47,550 nucleotides of DNA from ZLKRG08 sp046091905 (GCA_046091905.1 JBJTCN010000028.1:1-47550), one strand, 5' to 3'; numbered from the stretch's first letter, positions 7,615-16,901 are shown. Notes: generated by a model from the letters alone, not told the origin. Made by a program: numbers and translations.

Positions 7615-8685
7615 TTACTTAACACCATTTGCTGAGCAAAGCTTTTCAATTCCCTTGCAAACGTCTGCCTTCTTCTGGAAGCCATCAGCAATAACAACCT
7701 TTACGTTGCTCTTGGTGATGCCAACTGGTACTAGAAGTACTGAAGGAACCTTTGAAACACCATTATCTGTTGTTCCATTGGTCTTTGCAGTCTTACCGTT
7801 GATCAAAGCCACAGCTAGATCAGCTGCACCCTGAGCTTCAGCCTTGATTGCCTTGTAAACAGTGTTTGATAGATCGCCAGTTAGAATTGCGCGAAGTCCG
7901 TCAACTGTTGCATCCTGACCAGATACGCATACCTTGCCATTTAGCTTGTTCTTCTTAAGAACTGCAACTGCTGCAAGACCTAGACCTTCGTTAGCAGAAA
8001 CAACTGCATCAAGCTTTCCGCCAGCCTTTGTTAGCTGCTGCTCGAAAATTGTTCCGCCCTTTACGTTATCCCAATCTGGAACAGCTTGGTCATCAACAAG
8101 TGTGCCACCTGAGCTCTTTAGGTATGGACCAACAACTGATGCATAACCTTGCTTGAATAGAGTTGCATTGTTATCGGTTGGTGAACCATTTAGGTATACA
8201 ACGCGAGGCTTCTTAACACCCTTTGCCTTTAAGCAATCAACAATTCCTTGTCCTTGTAACTTACCTACTGCAACGTTATCGAATGAAACGTAGTAAGAAG
8301 CTGATCCCTTAAGTGTTAAACGATCGTAATCGATTGTTGGGACACCTTGCTTCTTTGCCTTGTCCTGAACAGCCTTAGCTGAATCTGAATCAAGGTTAAC
8401 CATGATTAGAACCTTTGCACCCTTGGTTAGCATTTGATCAGCGATAGTTGCGAATGCAGCCTTATCGCCATTTGCATTCTGGATATCGACTTTTACGCCA
8501 GCCTTATCAAATGCAGCCTTCAAGAATCCACGGTCTGCTGTTTCCCAGCGAGCTGAAGAAGCAGCATCTGGAAGAATCACACCAACAAAGCCTGAAGCAG
8601 CCTTTGCTGAAGTTGTGACAAAACCAGTTAGAGCAATTGCTGCAGCTGAAACAGTTGCAACAAGAGCTAAACGACGCTTTGACAT
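7615..8685 (-). CDS. xylF: xylose-type ABC transporter substrate-binding protein
   Basis: 356-aa periplasmic-binding-protein-like protein (type I fold, sugar group). It starts MSKRRLALVATVSAAAIALT with a signal peptide that likely ends at AKA around residue 29. No lipobox Cys is seen, so it is either secreted or held by its uncleaved helix. The mature part follows XylF: RWETADRGFLKAAFDKAG, DYDRLTLKGSASYYVSFDN, VYLNGSPTDNNA and SGQDATVDGLRAILTGD. GAAAGG lies seven bases before the ATG. It is first in the importer operon and separated from the ATPase by a stem-loop, an arrangement that usually gives a molar excess of binding protein. Xylose is the best guess because of xylA; other aldoses are possible. 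Confidence 0.93.
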   Translation of the reverse strand: MSKRRLALVATVSAAAIALTGFVTTSAKAASGFVGVILPDAASSARWETADRGFLKAAFDKAGVKVDIQNANGDKAAFATIADQMLTKGAKVLIMVNLDSDSAKAVQDKAKKQGVPTIDYDRLTLKGSASYYVSFDNVAVGKLQGQGIVDCLKAKGVKKPRVVYLNGSPTDNNATLFKQGYASVVGPYLKSSGGTLVDDQAVPDWDNVKGGTIFEQQLTKAGGKLDAVVSANEGLGLAAVAVLKKNKLNGKVCVSGQDATVDGLRAILTGDLSNTVYKAIKAEAQGAADLAVALINGKTAKTNGTTDNGVSKVPSVLLVPVGITKSNVKVVIADGFQKKADVCKGIEKLCSANGVK

Positions 8686-8710
8686 TTAGTTACCTTTCGA
8701 AAAGTCCACA

Positions 8711-8748
8711 CACATAAGTTGATCCTCGTGATCAGTGGGGCCTATGTG
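8711..8748. promoter_or_regulatory. nested inverted repeats in the xylF leader
   Basis: Outer arms CACATA (8711-8716) and TATGTG (8743-8748) enclose a second inverted repeat TGATC-CTCGT-GATCA (8720-8734). It sits 26-63 bp upstream of the xylF start, between xylF and the divergent argS. It could be an operator for a sugar-responsive repressor or an mRNA leader hairpin. No regulator gene is adjacent. Confidence 0.35.
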
Positions 8749-8836
8749 GTGAAGCAACCCTAACTTAGAGGTATTTCCGCAAAATTAGAACTTTTGTAAT
8801 AAAACCTTAATCAACTTAATAAATATGGCCTTCAAG

Positions 8837-8842
8837 TAGACT
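8837..8842 (+). promoter_or_regulatory. -10 box for a probable leaderless argS transcript
   Basis: TAGACT ends six bases before the argS ATG at 8849, and no ribosome site precedes that ATG. In actinobacteria a TANNNT hexamer 6-7 nt before the start codon is typical of leaderless mRNAs. Confidence 0.5.
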
Positions 8843-8848
8843 TCGCCA

Positions 8849-10489
8849 ATGATGTCGCCTCATGAGCAGCTAATTTCCCAGATCCGGGCTGCCATTGAAC
8901 AAGGATTGAAACTTGAGTTTCAGGGCGAGGTGCCGCTAGAGCGTCCAAAGAACCGTGAACATGGGGATTATGCCTCTTCTATAGCGCTGCAATTAGCAAA
9001 GCAAGCCGGCAAGAACCCCCGTGAGATTGCCGGGCTTTTGGCCCAGGAGCTTTCCGCGCTACCTAATATTTCTAAAGTTGATATCGCGGGGCCAGGTTTT
9101 ATTAACTTCACCTTAAATCGAGCCAGCCAAGCCGAACTAGTTAGCCTTATTAATGAAGCTGGCAAAAGTTATGGCAATGGAAACTCTTTGGCTGGCAAGA
9201 ATTTCAATGTGGAATTTATTAGCGCAAACCCCACAGGCCCTTTGCACTTAGGTCATACTCGCTGGGCCGCAGTCGGTGATTCGCTGGCTCGGATATTAAC
9301 TGCAGCAGGTGCAAAGGTAACTCGCGAATTTTATATAAATGATCGCGGTGTGCAGATGGAATTATTTGGCGAATCTGTGCGGGCCGCTGCACTTGGGAAA
9401 GCGGCACCCGAAGATGGTTATCAAGGTGAATACATCAAAGAGATTGCAAATCATTTAATCGAACAAGATGCCGGAATTTTAAAGTTACCAGAAAATGTGC
9501 AGCAGATTGAATTCCGAGAACGCGCATATAACTGGCAACTTGAAGATCAGCAGAGAGTCTTAAAAACTTTTAATACCCATTTCGATATTTGGTTTTCAGA
9601 GCGGTCGCTTCATGAAAGTGGTGCCGTGGAACATGGGCTGGATGAGTTAAAAAAGAAGGGCCATGTATATGAAGCTGATGGCGCAACCTGGCTTCGAACT
9701 ACAGATTTTGGTGATGATAAAGACCGTGTGCTTTTAAAGGCTGATGGCACATATACCTATTTCACCTCAGATACTGCGTATTACATTAATAAACGCGAAC
9801 GCGGTTATGACATCTGTATTTATCTACTTGGCGCGGATCATCATGGGTATGTCGGTCGATTAAAAGCAGTTGCGCAATGTAATAACGACAGCCCCGAAGT
9901 AGTCGAAGTATTAATTGGCCAATTAGTGAAAATAATGAAAAATGGTGAGGAAGTTAAGCTCTCTAAACGTGCCGGCACCATTATTACTTTGGAAGATATC
10001 GTCGAGGAAGTTGGCGTTGATGCAGCACGTTACACATTGCTTCGTTATCCAACCGATTCACCAATGGTTATGGATGTGGAAGTTCTTAAATCACACACAA
10101 ATGAAAACCCGGTTTATTACGTTCAATATGCCCATGCACGAATTGCTGCGCTACTTCGAAATGCCGAAGAACTTGGCATCAAAATTGGGAAATTTAATAC
10201 CTCAGAATTAACTCATGAAAGTGAGATTGAATTAATGGGTGCGCTTTCTGATTTTCCAATTGTCGTGAATACTGCAGCCGAACTTCGTGAAGCACATCGA
10301 ATTGCTCGCTATTTAGAGGAGTTAGCTGGCGTTTACCACCGCTTTTATGCAGATTGCCGTGTACTTCCAATGGGTGATGAAGCACCTGGTGACGTTCATA
10401 TCGCGCGAGTAAATCTATGTGCAGCGACGCGACAAGTATTGGACAATGGGCTCTCACTATTAGGCGTTAGTGCGCCGGAGCGGATGTAA
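8849..10489 (+). CDS. argS: arginyl-tRNA synthetase
   Basis: 546-aa class I synthetase that charges tRNA-Arg with arginine. The HIGH motif is HLGH at residues 133-136 in SANPTGPLHLGHTRWA, and the KMSKS-like motif is KLSKRAG in EEVKLSKRAGTI. The N-terminal tRNA-recognition (Add-1) domain and the C-terminal anticodon-binding DALR domain are both present, ending in GLSLLGVSAPERM. Length matches the family (about 550). Two ATGs are adjacent (8849, 8852); neither has a ribosome site, and a TAGACT box six bases upstream suggests leaderless initiation at 8849. It leads a co-directional cluster, its stop overlapping the lysA start (TAATG). Confidence 0.97.
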   Translation: MMSPHEQLISQIRAAIEQGLKLEFQGEVPLERPKNREHGDYASSIALQLAKQAGKNPREIAGLLAQELSALPNISKVDIAGPGFINFTLNRASQAELVSLINEAGKSYGNGNSLAGKNFNVEFISANPTGPLHLGHTRWAAVGDSLARILTAAGAKVTREFYINDRGVQMELFGESVRAAALGKAAPEDGYQGEYIKEIANHLIEQDAGILKLPENVQQIEFRERAYNWQLEDQQRVLKTFNTHFDIWFSERSLHESGAVEHGLDELKKKGHVYEADGATWLRTTDFGDDKDRVLLKADGTYTYFTSDTAYYINKRERGYDICIYLLGADHHGYVGRLKAVAQCNNDSPEVVEVLIGQLVKIMKNGEEVKLSKRAGTIITLEDIVEEVGVDAARYTLLRYPTDSPMVMDVEVLKSHTNENPVYYVQYAHARIAALLRNAEELGIKIGKFNTSELTHESEIELMGALSDFPIVVNTAAELREAHRIARYLEELAGVYHRFYADCRVLPMGDEAPGDVHIARVNLCAATRQVLDNGLSLLGVSAPERM

Positions 10490-11808
10490 TGAGCCATAAC
10501 CCTTGGGCGGCAAACGTTAAGTTTGCTAGCGACCAATTAACAGTTGCCGGAATTAGCGCAACTGAATTAGCAAAAGAATTTGGCACGCCTGCATTTATTT
10601 TGGATGAAGATGATTTCAAAGCGCGTGCAACGGCTTTCAACCGTGCTATGAAGAATTCATTTGATTCATCTATTGTTTATTACGCATCAAAAGCCTTTAT
10701 TTGCAAGCAATTGGTCCGCTGGATTGATGAATTGGGTCTAGGAATTGATGTTGCCACTGGGGGAGAGTTAGAAGTTGCGCTCTCCGTAGACTTTCCAGTT
10801 AATAGAATCAAAGTTCATGGTAATAACAAGTCGTTAGCAGAAATTGATCGAGCAGTAAGCGTTGGCGTTGGCTGCATCGTCATTGATTCAATGCAAGAAA
10901 TTACTCGTGTTGCTGAAGCCGCCAAGAAACATGGCAAAACTCAAGTAGTAATGATTCGTCTAAATCCAGGCGTTGAAGCGCATACTTTAGAAGCCATTGC
11001 TACCGCTCATACTGATGTGAAATTTGGCTTCGCTATTGCAAGTGGTGTGGCGTGGGATGCGGTAAAAGAGATTTCGAAATACTCCCAATTAGATTTGCGA
11101 GGAGTTCATGCGCATATTGGTTCACAGATATTTAATATGGATGGCCATCGTTTAACTATTGAACGAATGCTGGACTTTATGGCTAGATATCGTGATGAAT
11201 TTAATCGCGAATTTCCAGATGTTGATTTTGGTGGTGGTTTTGGAATTGTATACACCGCTGAGGATGCACCACTTGCAATCGAAGATGCAGTTGGGCAAAT
11301 TAAAGATGCCGTTGTAAAAGGATGCGCAGCTCGTAATTTGAAGATTCCACATGTGTCTATCGAACCTGGTCGCTCAATAGTTGGACCATCAATGTTTACT
11401 CTCTATGAAGTTGGCACTACCAAAGTAGTTAATTTAGAAAATGGTGCAACTCGAAATTACATTTCTGTAGATGGAGGCATGTCAGACAACATTCGTCCTG
11501 GTCTATATGGCGCAATTTATGAGGCGCATTTAGCAAATAGAATTTCAACAGCGGAACCAGAAAACACTCGTATTGTGGGAAAACATTGCGAAACTGGAGA
11601 TATCTTGATTCGCGACATTGAGCTACCTTCAGATATCAAGCCCGGTGATTTATTGGCGATTCCCGCAACGGGTGCATATAACCGAAGCATGGCTAGTAAT
11701 TACAACCACGTGCCACGTCCACCTGTAATTGCTGTTCAAAATGGTGTGGCCAAAGTGATAGTTCGTCGCGAAACATACGAAGATTTATTGCGTTTAGACC
11801 TTCTCTAG
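10489..11808 (+). CDS. lysA: diaminopimelate decarboxylase
   Basis: 439-aa fold-type III PLP enzyme that decarboxylates meso-diaminopimelate to L-lysine, the last step of lysine synthesis. The PLP lysine is K68 in YYASKAF. HIGSQI and FGGGFGI, and the later HCETGD and ATGAYNRSMASNYN segments, supply the substrate-binding residues, the HCETGD Cys coming from the partner subunit. The start overlaps the argS stop by one base, so translation is probably coupled. The argS-lysA pairing is conserved in actinobacteria, where the two genes respond together to arginine and lysine in corynebacteria; I see no such regulator here. Confidence 0.97.
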   Translation: MSHNPWAANVKFASDQLTVAGISATELAKEFGTPAFILDEDDFKARATAFNRAMKNSFDSSIVYYASKAFICKQLVRWIDELGLGIDVATGGELEVALSVDFPVNRIKVHGNNKSLAEIDRAVSVGVGCIVIDSMQEITRVAEAAKKHGKTQVVMIRLNPGVEAHTLEAIATAHTDVKFGFAIASGVAWDAVKEISKYSQLDLRGVHAHIGSQIFNMDGHRLTIERMLDFMARYRDEFNREFPDVDFGGGFGIVYTAEDAPLAIEDAVGQIKDAVVKGCAARNLKIPHVSIEPGRSIVGPSMFTLYEVGTTKVVNLENGATRNYISVDGGMSDNIRPGLYGAIYEAHLANRISTAEPENTRIVGKHCETGDILIRDIELPSDIKPGDLLAIPATGAYNRSMASNYNHVPRPPVIAVQNGVAKVIVRRETYEDLLRLDLL

Positions 11809-11827
11809 GGTGTGAAAGAATAAGCGT

Positions 11828-13108
11828 ATGAAATCCATCAAAATCGGCATGCTTGGTTGCGGCGTGGTTGGAGGGGCAGTAGCTCGCGAATTAGCTAACA
11901 ATGGTGCGGATCTAGCAGCTCGTGCCGGGGCCCAACTTGAATTAACCAAAGTTGCAGTGCGAAGTATTTCAAAGCGCGATGGAGTTCCTGAAGCAATATT
12001 GACTACCGATGCCAATTTAGTAGTTAGCGATCCAGAGATTTCTTTAATAATTGAAGTTATGGGCGGTATCGAACCTGCCCGCGAATTAATTCTTAAAGCT
12101 ATTACTAACGGCAAATCAGTGGTCACTGCAAATAAGGCGCTGCTAGCAACACATGGTGCCGATTTATATAACGCCGCAGAAAAAGCTGGCGTCGATCTTT
12201 ATTATGAAGCAGCAGTGGCAGGCGCGATTCCAATCATTAGACCATTACGAGAATCTTTAATTGGCGATCGTATTAATCGCGTTATGGGAATTGTTAACGG
12301 CACAACTAATTTCATTCTGACCAAAATGGATGAAGAGAATCTGCCCTTCGAAACAGTTTTGAAAGAGGCGCAAGCACTTGGTTATGCAGAAGCAGATCCA
12401 ACTGCAGATGTAGAAGGTCATGATGCGGCAGCAAAGGCGGCAATTCTTGCTGGTTTAGCTTTTCACTCTCGAGTAACTGCAAATGATGTAGCTTGTGAGG
12501 GAATCACTAAATTAAGCGCTCAAGATGTGGCTACCGCTAAATCAATGGGCAAGGTAATTAAATTAATTGCAGAGGCTAAGCGCACCGACCACGGAATCTC
12601 AGTTCGAGTAGCGCCAATGATGTTAGATCGCAGCCACCCATTAGCTGCAGTTCGTGAAGCATTTAATGCGGTCTTCGTAGAATCAGAAGGCGCGGGACAG
12701 TTAATGTTTTATGGTCGCGGTGCCGGCGGTGCGCCAACTGCGTCAGCAGTACTCGGCGACGTGGTTGCGGTATCTCGCCACATAGTTGCTGGCAGTAAAG
12801 GTCCGGCCGAATCTGATTACGCTGATTTAGGTATTGCGCCAAAAGGTGCGGCAATTACTAAGTATGCGATTCGAATGGCAGTTCACGATAAGCCTGGCGT
12901 ACTTGCAAGCGTGGCAAACACGTTTGCCAAAGAAGATGTCTCAATTCAAACAGTCTTACAGAAAGGTCGCGGTGACGCTGCTGAATTAACTGTAGTTACA
13001 CACCGTGCAACCGAAGCAAATTTAGCGGCAACTGTTGCCGCGCTATCTAAATCAGATGTGGTGCGTGAAGTTGAAAGTGTTATTCGTGTCGAAGGGTCTG
13101 CATCTTGA
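11828..13108 (+). CDS. hom: homoserine dehydrogenase
   Basis: 426-aa NAD(P)-dependent enzyme that reduces aspartate semialdehyde to homoserine, the branch point to threonine and methionine. The N-terminal Rossmann motif is GMLGCGVVGGAVA, the catalytic part carries VNGTTNFILTKM and the lysine-rich HDAAAKAAILA helix, and the C-terminal ACT domain starts at HDKPGVLASVANTFA, indicating allosteric control by threonine. The ATG at 11828 lies 19 nt after the lysA stop with no clear ribosome site; AAGAAT six bases upstream fits the leaderless-like pattern seen at other starts. Its stop overlaps the thrC start. Homoserine made here also feeds, after acetylation, the two MetY enzymes in this window. 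Confidence 0.97.
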   Translation: MKSIKIGMLGCGVVGGAVARELANNGADLAARAGAQLELTKVAVRSISKRDGVPEAILTTDANLVVSDPEISLIIEVMGGIEPARELILKAITNGKSVVTANKALLATHGADLYNAAEKAGVDLYYEAAVAGAIPIIRPLRESLIGDRINRVMGIVNGTTNFILTKMDEENLPFETVLKEAQALGYAEADPTADVEGHDAAAKAAILAGLAFHSRVTANDVACEGITKLSAQDVATAKSMGKVIKLIAEAKRTDHGISVRVAPMMLDRSHPLAAVREAFNAVFVESEGAGQLMFYGRGAGGAPTASAVLGDVVAVSRHIVAGSKGPAESDYADLGIAPKGAAITKYAIRMAVHDKPGVLASVANTFAKEDVSIQTVLQKGRGDAAELTVVTHRATEANLAATVAALSKSDVVREVESVIRVEGSAS

Positions 13109-14187
13109 TTTTCCGTAAAGCAAAGGTTGGCCCACATCAATGGCGCGGTGTCATTGAAGAATATCGCGATCGCTTACCGGTTAACAGCAAAACTCCAGTT
13201 GTAACTCTTCGCGAAGGTGGCACCCCGCTTGTTGAAGCGAAAAATCTTTCAAAAATATTGGGTAATGAGATTTGGTTAAAGTTCGAAGGTGCTAATCCAA
13301 CTGGATCATTTAAAGATCGCGGCATGACTATGGCGATATCAAAAGCGGCCGAAGATGGCGCTAAGGCAGTTATCTGCGCCTCAACCGGAAATACCTCAGC
13401 ATCTGCGGCAGCGTATGCAGCGCATGCAAATATGGTGCCGGCAGTTTTAATTCCGCAAGGCAAGATTGCAATGGGCAAGTTGGCGCAAGCAGTAGTGCAT
13501 GGCTCAAAGATTCTGCAAGTTGATGGAAATTTTGATGATTGCTTAGAACTTGCCAAAGAGTTATCAGAAAACTATCCAGTGGCGCTAGTCAATTCGGTAA
13601 ATCCTTATCGCATCGAAGGTCAGAAGACCGCATCTTTTGAAGTTATTGATTTTCTAAATGATGCGCCGGACTATCATGTTTTGCCTGTGGGCAATGCCGG
13701 AAATATCACCGCGTATTGGAAAGGTTATTTGGAATATCGTGAAGATCGAAAGTCTTCAAGATTGCCAAAGATGTGGGGATTTCAAGCAGAAGGTGCCGCA
13801 CCAATTGTTCGTGGTGAAGTGGTTAAGAAGCCAGAAACTATTGCCACTGCGATTCGAATTGGAAACCCAGCTTCGTGGCAAGGCGCAACAAATGCCCGCG
13901 ATATGTCCGGTGGCTTAATTGATTCAGTAACAGATGAAGAGATCCTTAATGCTTATCGTTTGCTAGCAAGTAAAGAAGGTATCTTCGTTGAACCTTCATC
14001 TGCAGCCGGAATTGCTGGTTTATTAAAACACCAAGCAAATGGAAATCTGCCAAAGGCAAAGCGAATGGTAGTTACCGTTACTGGCCATGGCTTAAAAGAT
14101 ATTCAATGGGCGCTAGAAGCAGCATCCGACCCAATTGTGGTTCCGGTAAATGCCAAAGTGGCGGCAGAAAAATTAGGTCTAGCTTAA
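13105..14187 (+). CDS. thrC: threonine synthase
   Basis: 360-aa fold-type II PLP enzyme that converts O-phosphohomoserine to threonine. The PLP lysine is K70 in NPTGSFKDRGM, and the phosphate-binding loop is VGNAGNITAYWKG. Closely resembles the short actinobacterial ThrC (for example GGTPLV and ASTGNTSASAAAYA). The start is a TTG at 13105 within a TTGA overlap with the hom stop; the next downstream ATG would remove conserved sequence, so the TTG is favoured. Compared with the Streptomyces form the N-terminus carries a few extra residues (MIFRKAKVGP) before HQWRGVIEEYRDRLP. Confidence 0.96.
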   Translation: MIFRKAKVGPHQWRGVIEEYRDRLPVNSKTPVVTLREGGTPLVEAKNLSKILGNEIWLKFEGANPTGSFKDRGMTMAISKAAEDGAKAVICASTGNTSASAAAYAAHANMVPAVLIPQGKIAMGKLAQAVVHGSKILQVDGNFDDCLELAKELSENYPVALVNSVNPYRIEGQKTASFEVIDFLNDAPDYHVLPVGNAGNITAYWKGYLEYREDRKSSRLPKMWGFQAEGAAPIVRGEVVKKPETIATAIRIGNPASWQGATNARDMSGGLIDSVTDEEILNAYRLLASKEGIFVEPSSAAGIAGLLKHQANGNLPKAKRMVVTVTGHGLKDIQWALEAASDPIVVPVNAKVAAEKLGLA

Positions 14188-15123
14188 ATGTCACGCTTAA
14201 CTTTTCGCGCTAGTGCTTACGAGGTAAAAGTCCCAGCAAGCTCTGCCAATTTAGGTCCAGGCTTTGATTGCTTTGCCTTAGCGCTAGAAAAGCGCGATCG
14301 ATATATCGCCCAAGTTTTAGATGATAAATCTCTGGATATCGATGTGGTCGGTGAAGGTTCTGATGAGGTGCCACGCGATGAGAAGAATTTAGTAGTAAAG
14401 GCAATTCATAAAGGTTGGGAATTTTTAGGATTACCGAAAAAAGAGTACCCAGGTTTGGCGCTACGTGCACTTAATTCGTTGCCACATGGCCGCGGACTTG
14501 GTTCTTCTGCCAGTGCAATTATCGGCGGCTTAATACTTTCGCGTTCTTTAGTTGTTAGTGGCGCCGATCGTATGAGCGATAACGATGTGCTGACTTTGGC
14601 TACGCAAATGGAAGGTCATCCAGATAATGTGGCCGCTGCACTTTATGGTGGCGCGGTTCTTGCTTGGACTGGTGATGAATTTGCAGATGCCATTAAATTA
14701 GAGGTTTCACCAAGAATTAGTGCGGTAGCTTTTATCCCATCAAATCATGTGCCAACTTCTAAGGTGCGAAAGTTGTTACCAGAGAGCATTTCTCATCAAG
14801 ATGCAGTTAAAAATTCAATTAATACTGCGCTCTTAACCCAAGCGCTAACCAACCGACCGGATTTATTATTGAGTGCAACCGCAGATTACTTGCATCAGTC
14901 TTACCGTGAAAGTGCGATGCCAAAGTCATATGCATTGATGCAGAAACTTCGCGCAGCCGGAGTTGCGGCTTTCATATCTGGAGCTGGCCCAACTGTGCTT
15001 GCACTTTTAGTTGATGCAGATTTAAATCATGAATTAGAAGATTTGGTACGCGCAGCAGGTAGTGGATTTGAGGTCGAAAACCTCGATATTTCTAGGGCTG
15101 GCTACCAGGTTTCCAATATCTAA
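14188..15123 (+). CDS. thrB: homoserine kinase
   Basis: 311-aa GHMP-family kinase that phosphorylates homoserine for ThrC. It has the N-terminal VKVPASSANLGPGFDCFALA, the ATP-binding GHMP loop LPHGRGLGSSASAI, and the C-terminal FISGAGPTVLAL motif. The ATG directly follows the thrC stop (TAAATG), so hom-thrC-thrB form one coupled unit that carries aspartate semialdehyde through to threonine. Confidence 0.96.
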   Translation: MSRLTFRASAYEVKVPASSANLGPGFDCFALALEKRDRYIAQVLDDKSLDIDVVGEGSDEVPRDEKNLVVKAIHKGWEFLGLPKKEYPGLALRALNSLPHGRGLGSSASAIIGGLILSRSLVVSGADRMSDNDVLTLATQMEGHPDNVAAALYGGAVLAWTGDEFADAIKLEVSPRISAVAFIPSNHVPTSKVRKLLPESISHQDAVKNSINTALLTQALTNRPDLLLSATADYLHQSYRESAMPKSYALMQKLRAAGVAAFISGAGPTVLALLVDADLNHELEDLVRAAGSGFEVENLDISRAGYQVSNI

Positions 15124-15178
15124 AGCCTTCTGCTAGGCTTTGCAACATCAGTTAGGCCTTCTGGCCCTTAATGCTGAT
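15122..15178 (+). terminator. hairpins in the thrB-rho gap
   Basis: Two inverted repeats follow thrB: AAAGCCT-TCTGCT-AGGCTTT (15122-15141) and an imperfect one with arms ATCAG (15147-15151) / CTGAT (15174-15178) around GGCC-TTCT-GGCC. Neither has a T-run, so they may be weak termination sites or part of the rho leader. rho is autoregulated in other bacteria, but nothing here proves it. The rest of the 130-bp gap is A/T-rich. Confidence 0.35.
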
Positions 15179-15253
15179 AAATCAAAAATCTCTTAAAAAT
15201 CCATCACAATTAGATTTTTAGGATTTACCAAAAAGAAACCTATAAGGATATAA

Positions 15254-16798
15254 ATGTCAGAAGATACAAAGGTACGTTCCGAAAGTCCTGAACTTGCTGC
15301 GATGACTCTTCCGCAGTTAAAGAAAGTTGCTACACAACTCGGAATCGATGGCGCTGCCAAAATGGCAAAAGGCTCATTAGTAGATGCGATTGCAGATCTA
15401 CAGGCAAAGAATCGCGAAAGTGCGAAGGCCGAAAAGGAAGCAGCTCGCGCAGAACGCGATGCCCGCCGCGCAGAACGCAATAACGACAAGAAGGAAAGTA
15501 ACCAAGAGAATTCAGAACGCAACGACCGAAACGATCGCAACGATCGTGAAGATAACGAAGATGGTGGTTCGCGTCGTAATCGTGATCGCCATCGTGGACG
15601 CGATCGTGATCGCAACCGTAACCGCGAGGATCGTGGCGAACCTACAATTTCAGAGGACGATGTATTGCTACCAGTTGGTGGCTTGCTAGATATTCTTGAA
15701 AATTACGCATTCGTTCGCACCAGTGGCTACCTGCCAAGCCCTAACGATGTATATGTATCAATGCAGCAGGTCCGTAAATTTGCACTTCGCAAAGGCGATG
15801 TAATCACTGGTAAGGTAAAGCAACCACGTGAAGGTGAGCGCCGCGAAAAGTTCAATGCGCTGGTTCGCATCGACACTATCAATGGAGTATCGCCAGAAGA
15901 ATCACGCAATCGCGTTGATTTCTCAAAGTTGGTGCCGCTATATCCGCAAGAGCGTCTTCGCCTTGAAACTCAACCAAATATTTTGACTACTCGTGTAATC
16001 GATTTGATTGCACCGATTGGAAAAGGTCAGCGCGGATTAATTGTTTCACCACCGAAGGCCGGTAAAACAATGGTGCTACAATCAATTGCAAATGCAATTA
16101 CAGCAAATAATCCAGAGTGCCATTTGATGGTGGTTTTGGTTGATGAACGCCCAGAAGAAGTTACAGATATGCAGCGTTCGGTTAAGGGTGAAGTTATTGC
16201 TTCGACTTTCGATCGCCCAGCTGATGATCACACTACCGTTGCAGAGCTAGCAATTGAACGTGCAAAGCGTCTGGTTGAAATGGGTCATGACGTTGTGGTG
16301 CTACTAGATTCAATTACCCGTCTTGGTCGTGCGTACAACATTGCAGCTCCAGCATCTGGACGTATCTTGTCTGGCGGTGTTGATTCTGCAGCTCTATATC
16401 CACCAAAAAAATTCTTTGGCGCTGCTCGTAATATCGAAGATGGCGGATCACTAACTATTTTGGCAACTGCACTTGTTGAGACTGGTTCGAAGATGGATGA
16501 AGTTATCTTCGAAGAGTTTAAGGGCACCGGTAATATGGAACTTAAACTTGATCGCAAACTTGCTGATAAGCGCATCTTCCCAGCAGTTGATGTTGATGCA
16601 TCAGGTACTCGTAAGGAAGAAATTCTTATGGGCACCGAAGAGCTCAATATTGTCTGGAAGTTGCGTCGCGTACTTCATGCACTTGATTCACAACAAGCAA
16701 TTGAATTGTTGCTTGAGAAAATGAAGGGCACCAAGAGCAATGTGGAATTCTTGATGCAGGTCCAGAAGACCACAGTCGGCCCCGACGAAGGAAAATAA
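15254..16798 (+). CDS. rho: transcription termination factor Rho
   Basis: 514-aa hexameric RNA-dependent ATPase, longer than E. coli Rho (419). Order: N-terminal Rho-N/SAP-like helical domain (about 16-52, LPQLKKVATQLGIDGA), a roughly 75-residue insertion made almost only of Arg, Asp, Asn, Glu and Lys (about 53-128), the cold-shock RNA-binding domain (about 130-205, YAFVRTSGYLPSPNDVYVS), then the ATPase with Walker A PPKAGKTMV (about 266-274), Walker B VVVLLDSITRLGRAYN, and the secondary RNA-binding loop near FFGAARNIEDGGSL. AAGGA lies about seven bases before the ATG. Arg/Asn-rich insertions are typical of actinobacterial Rho and are thought to add RNA affinity; this one is unusually balanced in acidic and basic residues. 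Rho may matter here because most gene ends lack hairpin terminators. Confidence 0.97.
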   Translation: MSEDTKVRSESPELAAMTLPQLKKVATQLGIDGAAKMAKGSLVDAIADLQAKNRESAKAEKEAARAERDARRAERNNDKKESNQENSERNDRNDRNDREDNEDGGSRRNRDRHRGRDRDRNRNREDRGEPTISEDDVLLPVGGLLDILENYAFVRTSGYLPSPNDVYVSMQQVRKFALRKGDVITGKVKQPREGERREKFNALVRIDTINGVSPEESRNRVDFSKLVPLYPQERLRLETQPNILTTRVIDLIAPIGKGQRGLIVSPPKAGKTMVLQSIANAITANNPECHLMVVLVDERPEEVTDMQRSVKGEVIASTFDRPADDHTTVAELAIERAKRLVEMGHDVVVLLDSITRLGRAYNIAAPASGRILSGGVDSAALYPPKKFFGAARNIEDGGSLTILATALVETGSKMDEVIFEEFKGTGNMELKLDRKLADKRIFPAVDVDASGTRKEEILMGTEELNIVWKLRRVLHALDSQQAIELLLEKMKGTKSNVEFLMQVQKTTVGPDEGK

Positions 16799-16815
16799 GC
16801 GTAATTTGGCCGCAA

Positions 16816-16833
16816 GGTAACTTCGCGGTTACC
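16816..16833 (+). terminator. weak hairpin downstream of rho
   Basis: GGTAAC-TTCGCG-GTTACC, 6-bp stem with a tetraloop-like centre, 17 nt after the rho stop and followed by CCTTTACC rather than a T-run. Possible terminator or mRNA end structure between rho and rpmE. Confidence 0.4.
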
Positions 16834-16901
16834 CTTTACCCCTGATCCCGAATTGGTTCACGAAAGAAATTTCGACCCAGTTCTTACAAGAAGGAACCAT
16901 C

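Noticed and set aside
11794..12126. Minus-strand frame of 110 codons over hom
   Set aside because: Wholly inside the convincing hom gene on the other strand; no start signals or recognisable protein.
13137..13556. Minus-strand frame of 139 codons over thrC
   Set aside because: Antisense shadow of thrC codons; the thrC protein is unmistakable.
15122..15253. Riboswitch in the rho leader
   Set aside because: Only simple, imperfect hairpins and A/T-rich sequence; no known aptamer core recognised.
15193..15615. Minus-strand Ser/Arg-rich frame of 140 codons at the start of rho
   Set aside because: Produced by the low-complexity Arg/Asp codons of the Rho insertion read backwards.
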